Origin: Wyeomyia smithii
Taxonomy: Eukaryota > Arthropoda > Insecta > Diptera > Culicidae
NCBI RefSeq assembly: GCF_029784165.1
Contig: NC_073694.1
Location: 168,234,118 to 168,298,117, forward strand
Direction: 5' to 3'
Length of the DNA stretch: 64,000 bases
The translations under genes and the position numbers were made by a program. How positions within the stretch are numbered: the first letter of the stretch is position 1; each line of letters opens with the position of its first letter. The notes under the pieces were generated by a model, which made no database searches, had not been told where the DNA came from, and worked only from the letters and a program-made list of their open reading frames with translations. Below are positions 44,474-57,846 of the stretch, in pieces.

Positions 44474-46390
44474 CTACAATTGGAACATCTTCTTCTTCAT
44501 CGCTCGACGATTCGAGACACGGAGCCATATGTTGCTGAAAGCTAGATATACTGCTTGGATTTTGGTTCGTTGATGGGCAAGTTTGCGCTTCTTGTTATCA
44601 GGTTCACTAACGTTCGTACAGCATATTCTGATTATTTGAGCTTCCACTTTCGTCTTAGAACTTACCTTAGAACAATTGTGCTTATAACTCGGGTCCAAAT
44701 GAGACGCGATAGTGAAAATAAAATTATTTTGAATATCTCCAAATTTTTTGTTCAAATTTTGCAAGATCGTCGAAGCTACTTCAAACGTGAGCTCGTCTTT
44801 GTTAGAATTGGTAATAGGTTCACTGCACAAATGCACTGACAGGGCATAAACAGTGGGGATGACAGATGAAATTGAAGCGGAGGAGCTACTAAGTGCCCGT
44901 GTAGCTTCCTCAAATGAACTTTAAATGTGTGTGCACGTTTTTATTCATTCATTTTCAGCTGATATAATCTGTACTGCCTTCTGACTCGAGTATAGAGAAA
45001 GCGAGTCTTTAATCTGGATGAATTTTTCAAACATAAAGAAAGTACTATTCCACCGAGTGGGATAATCCTGGGTCACTTTCAATACCTAGTGAAGAATAAA
45101 AATAAATTAGTGAAAAAAACTATGCAAATATTTACAAACCTGTTGATCTAATCTTTCTTGTATCTGTTTCAAATCGTTTTGAGCAATTGTTGAATAATGG
45201 AATGAGTTCCAATTTTTTTGCATTTTTCGATTTTTCTATTTTGTAGTTACAGTCAAAGTCCTCGTATGCCGTTTCATATTGGACCCTTCATCGCAAATCT
45301 TGCAATGTACTTGTGCTTTTAGAATATTCCATTCATTTAACACAATTTTAAATCTTTCGGATATTACGTCACCTGGAAGTTATTGAAAAACATGTTCCAA
45401 TATAATCATTCAGAATTTCGAAAATAGCCGAAAGCGATAGAGATTGAAATTTCCAATATCAACTTTAAGTGGCTGGTTAAACTTGACTGATATAAAAAAA
45501 AGTTTAGCTGAGTTGTCAGACAACGAACAGATTCAATTTTCAATTTCAGCTATTGATATATTTGTTACATAACTCCGATTTGACTTAATTAAATTCCTAA
45601 TAAAATTTTAGAATAGTTTAATGTGTTTTTTTAAAACGATAAAAATCAAAAATGCTAGAAAATAGAATTTTTTGCTTACCCCTGTGCCTTTCATCAAAAG
45701 TTTAACATTTTAATACGACTGTAGTCCTACCGAAGTTCTCTGTGATTCCATGGCAGGTTAAACTTAGAAGAGTAATACCTTTACTGAGATCAAACCAAAC
45801 ATCGGTTGTAAATGACTTATACAACATTTTATCAATAATCTTTCGTATTTTGTCAGCTATCTTTCCATATAATAATTCACAACCAAATCTGATAAATGCA
45901 CTCTACTGGTCAAATGGTATTTTGGCGTTACGTGTTGAATCAACCTCTGAAACCTAATTCCCCTAATTAAAAGATTCAGGATCTAATTGAAAGGAGGATC
46001 CTGAACAGCAATCATTACACCAATATGTTTGTCCATCTCCTCAGGTATGGGATCGCTTTGGCTCCATTTCACCGATTTTGTGAGGGACTCTGCCAATGTT
46101 AACTGGTTTTTAGTCTGTTGAATCGGCGTCAACACGGTTTTTTCTTCTACGATAACTTTTCCACTTTCGATTTTCTTGAACGATTGGTATTCCTTTGAGT
46201 GCATCATAAGGTGATTTTGCAAAGATGATATTGTGCGTCCTTTCCGAGAATACACTTTCGCACATATTTTGCAGTTTGCGTTATCAACGTCAACTGAATC
46301 AGAATATTTCCAAATATTACTTCTTGTTGAAGGAGGCATGGTCAAATAAACAGATTTCGCAAAATATACAATACAAATCACTTTCTTCAC
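44474..46390 (-). pseudogene. hAT transposase with N-terminal BED zinc finger, decayed
   Basis: Pieces in order on the minus strand. First a BED finger, 45983-46390: WKYSDSVDVDNANCKICAK, then HL..H with a Cys2-His2 pattern, followed by LTLAESLTKSVKW, typical of ZBED/hAT proteins. Next FRRLIQHVTPKYHLTSR (near 45940), equivalent to the FRRLI..LDPRY..PSR block. Then DYPTRWNSTFFMFEKF (near 45050), the conserved RWNST motif. Then a C-terminal piece, 44474-44836, with IASHLDPSYKHN, equivalent to LDPRYK. Frameshifts and stops separate the pieces, and the dimerisation tail is not clear. hAT transposases cut and paste DNA with 8-base target duplications. This one is dead. Confidence 0.82.
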
Positions 46391-46827
46391 AACCGATATC
46401 CACGCGACGATCGAAGCACAAAAATATTGTTTCTAACGGTACAACTGTTTATGTTCAAACACTGCTGCTGAGTGTCATTTCAGAGAAAGAGATAAAAAGA
46501 AACATCTTGGAATTGAGCATGTGACCTGTTGCTTTGCATACACATCCGTTAGCCCTAATGCCGCAGCGCGAGAGAGACATACTACAGTGCGTGTTTTACT
46601 TCGTATGACATATCGAACCCCAGTGCGAAAGCTAATAAAGCGTTCAGGAATACACCAAAGAAAGATTTGAAACAAAATATTATGAATCAATATTTTTACC
46701 AACATTCGCATTGGTTCCACAACATCCGCATGATATCTCACGCTGCATGATGCGAAAGCGGATGTCAATTTTCATACGAATGTTCTGCATTTACGGATGC
46801 GGATGCGGATATCCGTAACATCCCTAC
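46391..46827 (-). mobile_element. hAT element 5' flank and probable terminal repeat
   Basis: Non-coding sequence upstream of the hAT transposase. At its outer edge, on the minus strand, it reads TAGGGATGTTACGGATATCC, then repeats of GCATCCG. A TAGGGATG start is common in hAT termini. The matching other end was not found between 44070 and 44474, so the element is probably truncated. Decayed LINE coding sequence begins directly beyond this edge. Confidence 0.5.
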
Positions 46828-48280
46828 TCTGAAGTTCTTGGCCATTCTCATAATCAGTCCTAAATTGCGGGAGGCTTTTGCAACAATGTAGCATATATGC
46901 TCCTGGGATCAGTACTTCCAAATCCTTCATACATGCTTCTCGTTTAATCGGTGCTGCATCCAGGTGGAACATAATGGGCCACTTGTTTCTCGTCAGCGAA
47001 ATCACGGAATATTTGCCTGAGTTTAGAACCATCCTATTGATGTCGCACCATTTAGCAAAATTTCCCATCTGAAGAGCATCTTCTGGGCATTTCGACATAT
47101 ATTTTCATGTCGTCGGCAAAAAATATCATGGGACCATTTAAAACGCAATTGACATCATTGAAATATAGAAGGAAGATCAAAGGCCCGAAAGTGACTATTT
47201 TGTGGGATTCCGGAAGTAGCGTGAAATTCTTTCGAGCAGTTGTCTCCAATTTTCGCAGAGATGTGGCGATCTGCAAGATACTACTGAAGGCAACGCAATA
47301 TATTGCCGCCAAAACCCATTCTTTCAGTTTTGCAATAGCTATGTTGTGGTTGATTTTATCGAAGACTGCTGACAAATCAGTGTTTATAGCGTCTGTTTGA
47401 AATCCTTTTGACATGTGGAAGCGAACGGTAAAAGGTTCGTTGTCGTTGAACGCTTTGGCATGAATCCATTTTGCGTGTCAGAGATGAGAGGCTTACAATA
47501 GTAAAAGATCGGTTCCATTATGACCAACTCAAACAGTTTAGAGACCTTCTCTTATCAGCTTTTTCATAAAACGGAGACATGTGCGCAAACTTCCAAACAT
47601 TTTGATCTTGAAGAAAAAACAATTTTCTCCCCTCAGATTCCATCGATGTTCCTACGGAGAAATATTCAACCTGTCTGTCCAAGGAAGTCTACGGAGTGCG
47701 AAACGAACAAAACGGCTTTACAGTCTCTCTATTCTTTCAATCCAAATTGTCTGATATGGCGTCCACACTACAGCTGACGATTCCACAATCGATCTTACTA
47801 ACACCGAGTGCAATGATTTTAGTAAGTGAACATCGGTAAAATCTTTGGAAACCTTCATGAGACTTAATTGACGACTTGCACGGTCTCTATTCTATTCGAA
47901 GATGGGCTGTGACATCATCCGAAACGATAAACGAAAATTGCGGTCTAAGATTACTGCCTTGAGGAACGTTTTTCCCCTATGAGCGATACAATCCCAAACA
48001 AGCATAGCATGTTGATTGTCACAGAACGAACAGGATAAAAACTGATGATTTCTAAGAATCCTTTCAAACAATTTCGGACAGTTGCTTAAGGATGTTATAC
48101 CACGACGTTTACGAACGTCTTGTCTATTTCCTTTTTTATGCATAGGAAAAAAGTTCCAATCAGATCCAGGAGCATAAAAGGTGTTCAAACGTTTTGCCGC
48201 CTTTAATAGTGATTTTTCGGTTATCTCAGGAACGTCAGCCGAAATAATGTTGATTTTAGAGATACCATATATACTGATTT
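46828..48280 (-). pseudogene. LINE reverse transcriptase, decayed
   Basis: Pieces in order on the minus strand: WNFFPMHKKGNRQDVR and RGITSLSNCPKLFE (47892-48188, the YRGITSLS block), INTDLSAVFDKINH (first Asp, near 47380), FGPLIFLLYFNDVNCVLNG, FADDMKIYVEM (catalytic Asp pair, near 47110), then FAKWCDINRMVLNSGKYSVIS and MKDLEVLI (46772-47098; the last codons of that frame run into the hAT edge). Several frameshifts. This looks like a mosquito CR1/Jockey-group LINE, different from copies A and B. Its 3' end is cut by the hAT element, which probably inserted into it. Confidence 0.78.
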
Positions 48281-51200
48281 AGCAGAAAATGCCCTGTTTT
48301 TGAAATCCTATTTGGGCGTCCTGATTTATTTTTCATATTCTAGCTTTTGTCCGAAAAACCATGAATATATGCAGAATTTTTCGGAAATTGATTTTTTTCG
48401 ATTCCGGTATACAACGTTCACTGAGATCGATGTGCTCGGTTGAATCTATTTGCATTTTTACCAAAACTGAGCTTCTGAGAGGAAATGGTAACTAACAATA
48501 TATAGTTTTGTAATAGATAAACTTGACAACTTTTTATTGGAGAAATTTATGAGAACATTCAAATTTATTGTTCCATCTCATAAGAAGCAATAGTGCGGAA
48601 TTATATTAGAGCGAGTTTTCCTAGGTTTGCTAGTTTGGGTTAGATCAAATTTGTGCCAAAATTTGATATAATTGGGATATCGAAAGCGGCGAGTACGGCT
48701 CCTTCAGTAGTGTAGTATTTGTATCCTCTGAAAAACCCTTTGTTGGGTTGGGACTTCCAAAAGCGTTTTGGGTTTGGAGTGTTCAAGCTACGGTACGATT
48801 GACATGTTTGCTTGAAGTTACTTTTAGAGAGCGGTGTATAAATCATAATGACGCTGGCATGCATTCAATTCATGCTTGAGTAAGCGCAAAGAAGGATTTT
48901 CCCAAAAAGACTTTCTTGGTTTACGCTGGGTATTTTTGGGAAAATTTTACACCCCGAGGTATTATGGCAAAACTTGATTTTCTCTTATTCTAAGCAATCT
49001 TCATTTCCAAGTTTTTTTTATATCTCCGGATTTTGTATATCAATGGACATCCTAGAAATTGCGTTTTGAAGAAAATTAGTCAAGGAATCCAAAAACTATC
49101 AATTTTGAGCGGCAGTGTTGCCACATATGTTATGTTCGCTTTGACCTGACTTCAAATTCGATAACTTCTTGGTGTTTTTGCGACTCAAGGTATTATAAAC
49201 GAAACTCAAGTTACAGCATTCTAAGAAATAAAGTCTAATTTACGCTGATATGCTTGCAATTTCTATTTTTTTCGCTAATATCTTCGAAACTCTTTTGATT
49301 ATGAACATTTGGCATGATGCAACTGAAAGGAAAATAGCCAAGGAATTCAGAAAATATATAAATTTTGACCGAAATTTTTATTAATTTGGAATTTTTGAGA
49401 TCTTACATAAACATCGCAATGGAAGGTTTTTACGGTTAGATTTTTTTTTAAATAGATACCTCAAATTTATAACATTTTCAGCAATGTACTTAAAATTTCT
49501 CAGGTTCAATAAAAGTTTCAAGTTTTCGCCTGGTTAAATATCCAAACACACTTGAAGTTTAAATGAATTGTCAGAGTGGAAACTCCTTTGCTTAAAAACG
49601 CGTTTTGACGAAGACTTTTATCAACAAAGAAAAGAATCATCAATAGCAATCCAATTGGCACCAAAGTTGGGATTTTTCTATAGTGACTTTATATGAACTC
49701 CGTTAAATCCCAAAATGTTACCATTTTAGAACCGAATAGGAACCATCATTTACAATATTCTATATTTGAATCCTATAAAATTTTGGAGCTGTACAGTCAA
49801 ACACTCTCACATTTGAGTTTACTATCATTCATTGAAAGTTTTGGTTGCTAAAATGACGAACTCTGTTTTTTTTTTCAATATTTACAGATATCGCAAAATT
49901 CGTAATTTTTTTTTCAATTAGACATGAAGTAATTTTTATATAATATTAATGTAACTTTAAAGATGGAATACTCAGATTCGAGTACTCTTTTGGAATACGG
50001 GCACTTTTAAATATTATATGTGTATATCATTGGGATATTTTTTTCATTCTTCAAATTTTACGATTTCAGGAATTTTCAGTGTGTTTGTGACTGTAAACCA
50101 TTGATTACCTGTTACGAAGTTTCTGACATTTGAACTCTAGAACTCAAGATATTTATGACATGATTATATTTTTACACAGATTTTGGAATTTTTGCGTAGA
50201 TTATTAAAAAGTTATTGTTTGTTTCAATTTTTTTCAGTTTTTAAATCGTTTATGCATAGTGTGGAATAAATTTTTCAATATCAAACCTCAAAAAATCACA
50301 GATTTTACCAAATCTTTGGTTCGTTACCTTGCTTTCATCTTGATTCGAAAGTATTAAGCGGACATCATGAAAAACTTTTTACAAATCAAATTTTGACGTG
50401 GGACTACGTCTTTGTTTACTATACTGGGATGCATTCTGTAAAATTGGGAATGAAACTGGCAAATGTTGCGTCAGATTTCAAACGTTAATAACAGCATGAC
50501 CACATGATGGATAACAATAACCAATATGTTGTTGGATAGATAAAATGAATAACAATTTTGTAATATGCTGGTTATCACCCTAATTTCATTGCTAAGCGGT
50601 AAAATTGATAAAAAGTTTCAATAACAAATTTACGAGAATAATGAACCAATTACATGCGAGCATTCCTAGCACAGACGACGTGAATGGACACCATCCGTTC
50701 CCTGTGATATTCTCTGTATCAATATCGAAATAAAAATTGACAGAGTCTCCCCGTCCCAATAGGTCAATTTGTTTTTGCTTCCACGAGCTTAGACTAATAT
50801 GATGTCTCGAAGGTAAAAGTTTGCCAACAAGTATGAAACAACACTCATTCTTGAACAATTTCTAAACCTGCTTTCAGAACCTAATAAAAACTGATGTCTT
50901 GAAAGAAAACATACCGGTAAAAGCAACAGTACCAGTGGAGTAAAGAACCGCAGGTTTCTCGTCGTCTATGATTGCAGCGGTACTCTTCTATTCGTACATT
51001 TCAGCGGTACACTTCTATTCGTACTGCAGTGGTACACTTTTTTTCGTACATTTCTATTCCTGTGCAATCGAGGAAAAACTGCAATTGTAAATTTTTGCTA
51101 CGGATATTTATTTAATTTTATCTTCGATATTCACTAAATAATCGAGACCGGATAGTATTGAAAGAGTAAATTTCTAAATATATACATTTATAGAAGAGTA

Positions 51201-51562
51201 AGATCCTGCGAATGCTTGTGAGTTTTTTGTTTATTTACTAAGATTTATTCAGAATCTCTTTTTACATTTTAAAATTGTTAGATGCTATAATATTATTCTA
51301 AGCTTTACCATAATAAACGTATATTAGCTGTCTTCGTAATACAGCGAATGTAGATGTAGGCAAATGAAAAAAATTGTCAAGCAAAAAACAAAAATGTTAT
51401 TGTGGATTTCTACGATTTTTTGCTGGAACTTGTTAATAATTTTATTTAAAATGTCTTCTTATGTTTGCCAATTAATGAACATTTGTAAAGGCTTCCATAT
51501 TATTTTGAAAGTAAGATCCATATAATAGATTTGATTTAATCATTATGATAACGTAAGTATTA
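48281..51562. other. AT-rich non-coding DNA
   Basis: No gene is seen. Phrases such as CAAGGAATCC and TTTTGA(C/G)C..AGTGTTGCCA at about 49080 and 49335 are related to the tandem unit at 52.2-52.8 kb, so diverged copies of that repeat are scattered here. A run near 50930-51050 repeats TCTATTCGTAC-type words. Confidence 0.5.
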
Positions 51563-51725
51563 GGGGCCATCCACATACCACGTGGACAGTTTTGGGGGGG
51601 GGGGGGTTGGCTAATGTCCACGGTCCATACAATTTTTTTAGAATTTATATGGGCAGTTGTCCACGGAGGGGGAGGGGGGGTCAAAATCGGTAAAAAATCT
51701 GTCCACGTGGTTTGTGGATGGCCCC
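51563..51725. mobile_element. Short Harbinger-like MITE with G-tract
   Basis: A 163-base hairpin element: the left end GGGGCCATCCACATACCACG is inverted at the right (CCACGTGG..TGTGGATGGCCCC), flanked by TTA at 51560-51562 and 51726-51728. The 3-base TWA-type duplication suggests PIF/Harbinger. The loop side carries a run of about 14 G at 51594-51606 and a second G-rich run near 51670. Confidence 0.8.
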
Positions 51726-52199
51726 TTATTGGATTTGGTTTTTGAGGATATAGAGTTAATTCTGACTTTGACGCATTACGAGATATTCCTGGTGCTTCTT
51801 CAACAAGCACGATATGCTTGTGCCTTGTCAAATACATGTTGTTTGCAATAAAAAAATACTACAGGCATAATATCGTCAGATATAAACGATATTTTTTCGA
51901 GTGTTGTTGAATATATTTCAAAAATGGATTTCCAGGGGAGGCTGAAAATAAAAATACGTATAGTCGCTGAGCAAACTCATAGATTCTGGCTGCAAACTCT
52001 TTATATTTTCTAAAAAAGAATCCCCTAATTACAGTTTTTAGTCCCACGTCTCCATTTCATACAACCCTAGGGCTGTATACCTTGTAGTATTTTACGCAGA
52101 CTACTGAATTCACGCGTTCCATTTCTACACGGGCTTCGGAATTTGCGCGGATTTCGTTATTTACGCCGTTTTTCAACATCGCATGAAAAGAGACTTTAT

Positions 52200-52775
52200 G
52201 TAATTAATTTTAAATTTTTTGGGATTTTTGATTTTCGAAATTAAGGATTTAAATCATATGGGTCATTCCAAGGAATCCAGAAAAAATATAAGTTTTGACC
52301 GGAAGTGCTGCCAGATAAATTATTTTTGTTTTTGAAAACTAAATTTTCATTTTTCGGCAAATGCAGCCATTTTTATTTCAAATTTGATAATTTCATCGTG
52401 TTTCTTGGAAAATTTCACATAAGAAACAACTATCATCCTGTGGTAATATGAGCCAATCTCGAGATATAACATTTTTACGAAAAAAGTTGTAAACTTCGTA
52501 ATTATTTTATTTTATAATTTATGGACGTAGGACACGCGAAAAATAGTGATAGCTGAGTTTTGAAGAAAATAAACCAAGGAATCCAGAAAAAATATTGTTT
52601 TTGACCAGAAGTGTTGCCAGATAAATTTGTATTTTGAAATTAAATTTGCATTTTTCGGCTAATGCAGCTAATTTTATTTTAAATTTGATGGTTTCATCGT
52701 ATTTCTCAGAAAATTTCACGTAAGAAGCACTTACCACCCCGTGGTAATATGAGCCAATCTTGAGATATAACAATT
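52200..52775. repeat. Tandem duplication, about 303-bp unit, two copies
   Basis: CCAAGGAATCCAGAAAAAAT starts at 52268 and 52573. GTGGTAATATGAGCCAATCT occurs at 52439 and 52741. Intervening text, including AGTG(C/T)TGCCAGATAAATT, is shared with moderate divergence. Related single copies occur near 49.1-49.4 kb. Confidence 0.8.
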
Positions 52776-55700
52776 TAGTAAATGGAAGTATTATCTACAA
52801 CTTTATCGAAGACGTCATACCGATCAAACAAACCGTTATGGCCCTAAAAATATTTGTAATTATAAATACCTTCCCAAAATAGCATTTTCATTAGCTTCTC
52901 AAAAATGAGTCGTGCTCCAAAAAATTAAACCAATAGCATAAAATGACATTTTTTACCTATAGAAAAGTCTATGCAAAGTTTCAGTCAAATTAAAAATGAC
53001 AATTCAAATGAAATATTAAAACTTGGACATTTTTTGTGGAGCTGCTCAGTAATAAAAAACCTATCGCTTTGTTAGTATCACACATGCTAGTGTTGTACTC
53101 ATTATTCTCACTAAACTTAAAAAAACAGTAGTGGCATACTAGTTGTAGCATCAATCGATTATGATATATGGACATAAATGGACATGACATGTGCATCCAC
53201 TTGGTCTCAGTAGACAGGTTACTACGTTGATCGCGCGATGTACGATGAATATTTTAAAACTCAGCTTGGAAAATAGCTTTAATTGATGGGTTAACACTGA
53301 TGCTCACCAAATTTTTTTCTTGCATCTTCATTCTAGTTGCGAACACGGTCAAAATTGTATTTTTTTGATATAATCAAAGATGGCGGCCAAATTCAAGATG
53401 GCGGCCTGAATTCTGATCACTTCAAATGAAAGCCCTATCATTCCTCTTTACAGAAAAGTACTACTTGTAGTACTTTACATTACGAATTCTAGAGATATAG
53501 CTCAAATAATACATCAAGAATTGCTAAAATTTCAACTTTTTTGAAAACTGTTTCTCCCCTTGGTGACCAAGGGGTCAACAAATTCGATCAAACAAAAATG
53601 GCATTATCATTTTTTCTTTATTTCTAATAACTATGTGCATTTATACCAAATTTGAAAGACCTTGTGCACCTAGTGGCCTAGTTTCAGCGAGAATTGCTCA
53701 GGTATAATGAATCGGATATAATGAACTCGAATCTTCGTGAATTTTTCAGAAAATTAGGAATTTTTAATAGATCTCCGACGTACCTCGAACCTAAAGGCAC
53801 CAATCTTGTTCAAATATATCTCGAATCAATCATTAAAATAATAGCTCGGAATCTTCGCAACACTGACTTGCTACCGTTTGATCCATATTACCTACCAAAA
53901 AAACCCTCTCAGCCGGATTCGAAAAGCAATATAATGAACAGATTGTCGAGTATTACCGTAAAGTAGCGTGAAGGAAAATAAACTCTCCCGGAGGCAGGGG
54001 CCACACCACATGCGAATCTCCTTTCACCAGATATAGATGATAATGCTGTGTGCACCCAAACAAAAATCCAAGCAAAGCACCAAATCGAATGAAGGGTTTT
54101 TCGCTTTGATGGAACCGAGCATACGCGAGCGGGGCCGAGGGACGAATGGAAACCCCTGGCGCGGCAATGTTATCCCTATAATCTCTGCTGAAAGCAGCCG
54201 GGCTCACATTTCACGATTCCATTCTCTGCTGTTTGGACAGTCCGAAGCGTGCAGTTAAGAAAATCTGTGATTCGTGGCAGAATGTAACGTTCTCGCGTCA
54301 ACCCCCGGATTTTCCCCCCGCCCGGCTTTGGTATCCTGGTTTTTCGAGGCGGTTTTCCGGGGAATTGTTTTGGTTTTGCCATCAGCGATTCTGTAGGGGA
54401 GTTGTTGTTTGTGGTTTGATCCTGGTAGTAGCTTAGGATGTTTCGAATTCTTTCTTGTTATTCTATATCAAGCTCTACACAAATGTTTTAAATTTTTTTA
54501 TGCAGTATTATTTCGCCCTGGTATATCGATGACTCGTTTCGATGGAAAAATATTACAGTTATCTTTTTATCGGCTTTTTGTACCAGCGAATCGAGGTCCT
54601 GACTAACTTCCCTTGGTAATCTGCGTAGGAAAACAAGCGGAACGAACAAAGCGGAACGAAGCCGGCACATCTATCTGGGAGATTACACTTCATTAAATAA
54701 TGATCGATTAGATGTGAGTCTGCTAACGAACACAAAAACGATGTGTTCTAAGAAGGCTAATAATGTCGGAGTAAAAATAGTAAAGTATCTCTCGGCTAAG
54801 AGTGACTTAATGTGCCTTGAATACCATGAATAGTAATTTTGTAATGGTCGGATATGTAAAAGATGTATATTTTACGAGTAATTATCGTGAGCAAAATACA
54901 CCAATTCGTTATTGTTTTTGCACTGCTAATATTGGGCAACAAACATGATGGAAAGTGAAAAGTCCAACACCAAATCAGGCCACATTAAAGTTTGCCACCG
55001 TATGCTTTGGGTTGCCTTCTCTAGGCACGACACGGGACGCGCCTGTGAGGTGCAGAGCTGCTGCATTCCCTCTAGGCTAAAGCCGTAACCCACAATTCGA
55101 GGCCTTGCACATACCATCAAATACCCACTAAAATGCCCATGAATAAACAATAATGGAGCGAAAAAAAGAGAATTCTTCGCGGCGGCAGCAGTAACGAAAA
55201 AGGGGTAGAAACCAATTGTCTAAAAAGCATATTCTACCGTGCGGGTTTTTTTTATGTTTTGCTTTTTCGCTCAGAAAGGACACACAATCCGGCAGGTCGT
55301 CTTGGCTAGCATTATGCAGGGCGGGGAAAAGATAGTCCCTAGGTGCTGGACCGCCATAAAACACGTTTAAAAACCTACGAAAAAGGCATAAAATAATTTT
55401 TTTTTTCTAATAGCAACTAAGTTTTAATCACATTGTAATATTTGTACAAAAAATATTGAACCGTATGATTACAAACAATACCAAACGCTAAATCGGGTTA
55501 AACACTCAGTACAAGAGCACGTTTTTCTGTAACACCCTTAAGGCCAAAATTTCCTTTATCAATCTTTTCAATAAATTGCTACTAGAATTTACTTCTAACT
55601 GAAAGAAAACAGGCTTTTTTCTGTTCGATTCCGTGAGTAAAAAAATCTTTTAACTCTTCTTCCACTGGATATTCTAACATGATCTCGATCGCGTAGGCAT

Positions 55701-57480
55701 ATATAACAGTCAGTCGCTGCTATCTCTGCGCGTGAGAAGGTATTCTTTCTCAATCACAAAAATAACTCTCGCAATGAAGTGTGTTCAAATGTGGTGCGTT
55801 ATGGAACGGGTGCATTGGAGGGTGACTTCGAAGATTATATCTTCCCAGTAATTTAACTAGATGAAACAACATACCGGAGACAGAGAGATTGCGGATTCAA
55901 GTCCCGTCTGGAAGAGGATTTTTTTTAAGGCCTAAGACACATTCTCCAGTTTTACTCATTTTTGCATTTCAAAAATTACACACACTGTGCCTGCTTTGCA
56001 AGAACCTCAAACATATTGAGAAAAAAAATTGAAATTAGGGGTTTTGGTTTTTAAATCACATACCTATCACAATCACATTTTATAACAAAAAAAAGGTTTA
56101 AAAACTTCGAAGTTTATCGAATGTAAGTGTCGATAAATTTTCAATGAAATAATTTAAGTCGCTTTATACGTTGAAAAATGAGTATAAAACAATGCAAATT
56201 CCGAAATCCGTGTGAAAACTGGTTTGTGAGAAGTTTTCCATGATGTCAGTTAAATACTTTCGAAACAGCTTAAAAAGCTAAGGTAATTCCCTCTTCGAAT
56301 CAAGGTGGAAAAAGCATCGGAAACAAACATAACAAATATTCAAAAATTTAATTAGGAATTCAACCAACAGTAAGCGGGAAATTTAACCAACAAGTTTACG
56401 ATTAAACACAGGGGTTGAAAAAGCTTGAATGAAAACTACACATCAACGAAAGAACACCACCACATTTGCAGGAGTAATGAATAAATTTGCTCGTTTTTCG
56501 TTTGCATTACGAAAACTCTAAAGATTATGATTTGCGTATGACATGTCGAGAGGAGCAACAGAAAGGCATAACGAAACAACTGAAGAAACTGATTCGTTAA
56601 GCAGGAAGCTTGAACCTAAAATGCCATTTTCACGCATTAGTAGTGGTGAACATAACTGACTGCGTCTGCCCTGTCGCACTTGAAGGTGTTGAGAAGTGTT
56701 TGAACGACGATTGGTTCAGACGAATGGCCTGAACAAAATGTAGTCATTACTGCGTTGATCCTCAGAGAAGTTGGCCTTCACCCATGTAAGCACCCAAGAA
56801 ACACTCGTTGTTATAGAATAGTTTACGTTACATGACATCTCTATCTCTATCACCAGAAAAGCGTAAAAATTGGAGGCTACTAGAATAAGAATCGATACTA
56901 TATAAAGTATTTCATAACTGCATGAAAACAAGCCAACTTGGTAGAATGAAGTGGCAAAATGCATCTCGAGCACTAATACGGCAAAGCGCAAATCTGTTGC
57001 TAGGACAAGACAACTATTAACCAGCGCATGCGCAAATGTGTTGTTATGCGCAGTGCAACTAGATCGACAATCGTTTTTACCAGTGGCAGTTTTATTTGGT
57101 TAAAAATTTATGGTGAAAAATAATATTCAACCATTCAAAATGAGTTATTTCTTTCGCTTGAATATTAAAATTGTTTTCGCATAGTTCAACGTTATCTGGA
57201 CATAACATCAAAACTAGAAAACATCGTTAGATGTACGATAACAAAAATTGGAGTGATATTGTTTACACTGCAAGCGTTTTGTTTATCTTGTGACGGCGCA
57301 TTTTTACTCGCTTCGAATAAATATAGAAATCGCTCAAGTAATTTAAATATTATTTTGATCAAGTAATTTTACGTTGGCTGTTGCATGCTACGATCTTTGT
57401 CCTAAGAAAAAGCACTTTAAAGATACGCAGTGTTGTGTTTAGATGACGTAATATTATACGAAAAGACATAGTGAGGATAT
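52776..57480. other. Non-coding DNA, probable intron
   Basis: Only short frames. GATGGCGGCC occurs twice close together near 53390, a phrase common in dispersed insect repeats. The part from about 53950 to 55370 is GC-richer and looks single copy. No splice-bounded coding segment or family motif could be defended. Confidence 0.45.
55862..55928 (+). other. Possible tRNA-derived relic
   Basis: A B-box-like GGATTCAAGTCC lies about 45 bases into a stretch beginning near AGATGAAACAACATACC and is followed by a run of eight T, as in a pol III terminator. The T-stem does not pair well and no full cloverleaf can be drawn, so it is a degenerate tRNA or a SINE head, not a working tRNA gene. Confidence 0.3.
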
Positions 57481-57846
57481 CTAGCGGTGATGGCGGATGG
57501 ATCTGACATTTGATGTAGGTTGTCAAACTGCTGGTTCATTAGATATTTCCATTGAACTGAAACTAGTTAGATGGATTTGCCATACTACTAGTTCAATGGA
57601 TTTTTCCATTGAACTTCGGTTATTATATGTCAAATCCATCCAACTAGTACTGGTTCAATCAGGGCCGGCGGTTGATGTGAATGGTATGGGTAGCAGTACC
57701 AAAAATCCATGTGGGTACTTACCCACACGGAATTACCGGATAAAACCATGTTGAAAATTTTGTTTTCGTGGTTTCACCTTTACACGCACTAACGAAATTT
57801 CTCATGCAGCATAAACCATAGTAACCCATGAGTCAGCAGACGGAAA

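Noticed and set aside
46772..47098. A separate gene at 46772-47098 (-)
   Set aside because: It is the continuation of the LINE RT after the FADD box, with its end running into the hAT terminal repeat.
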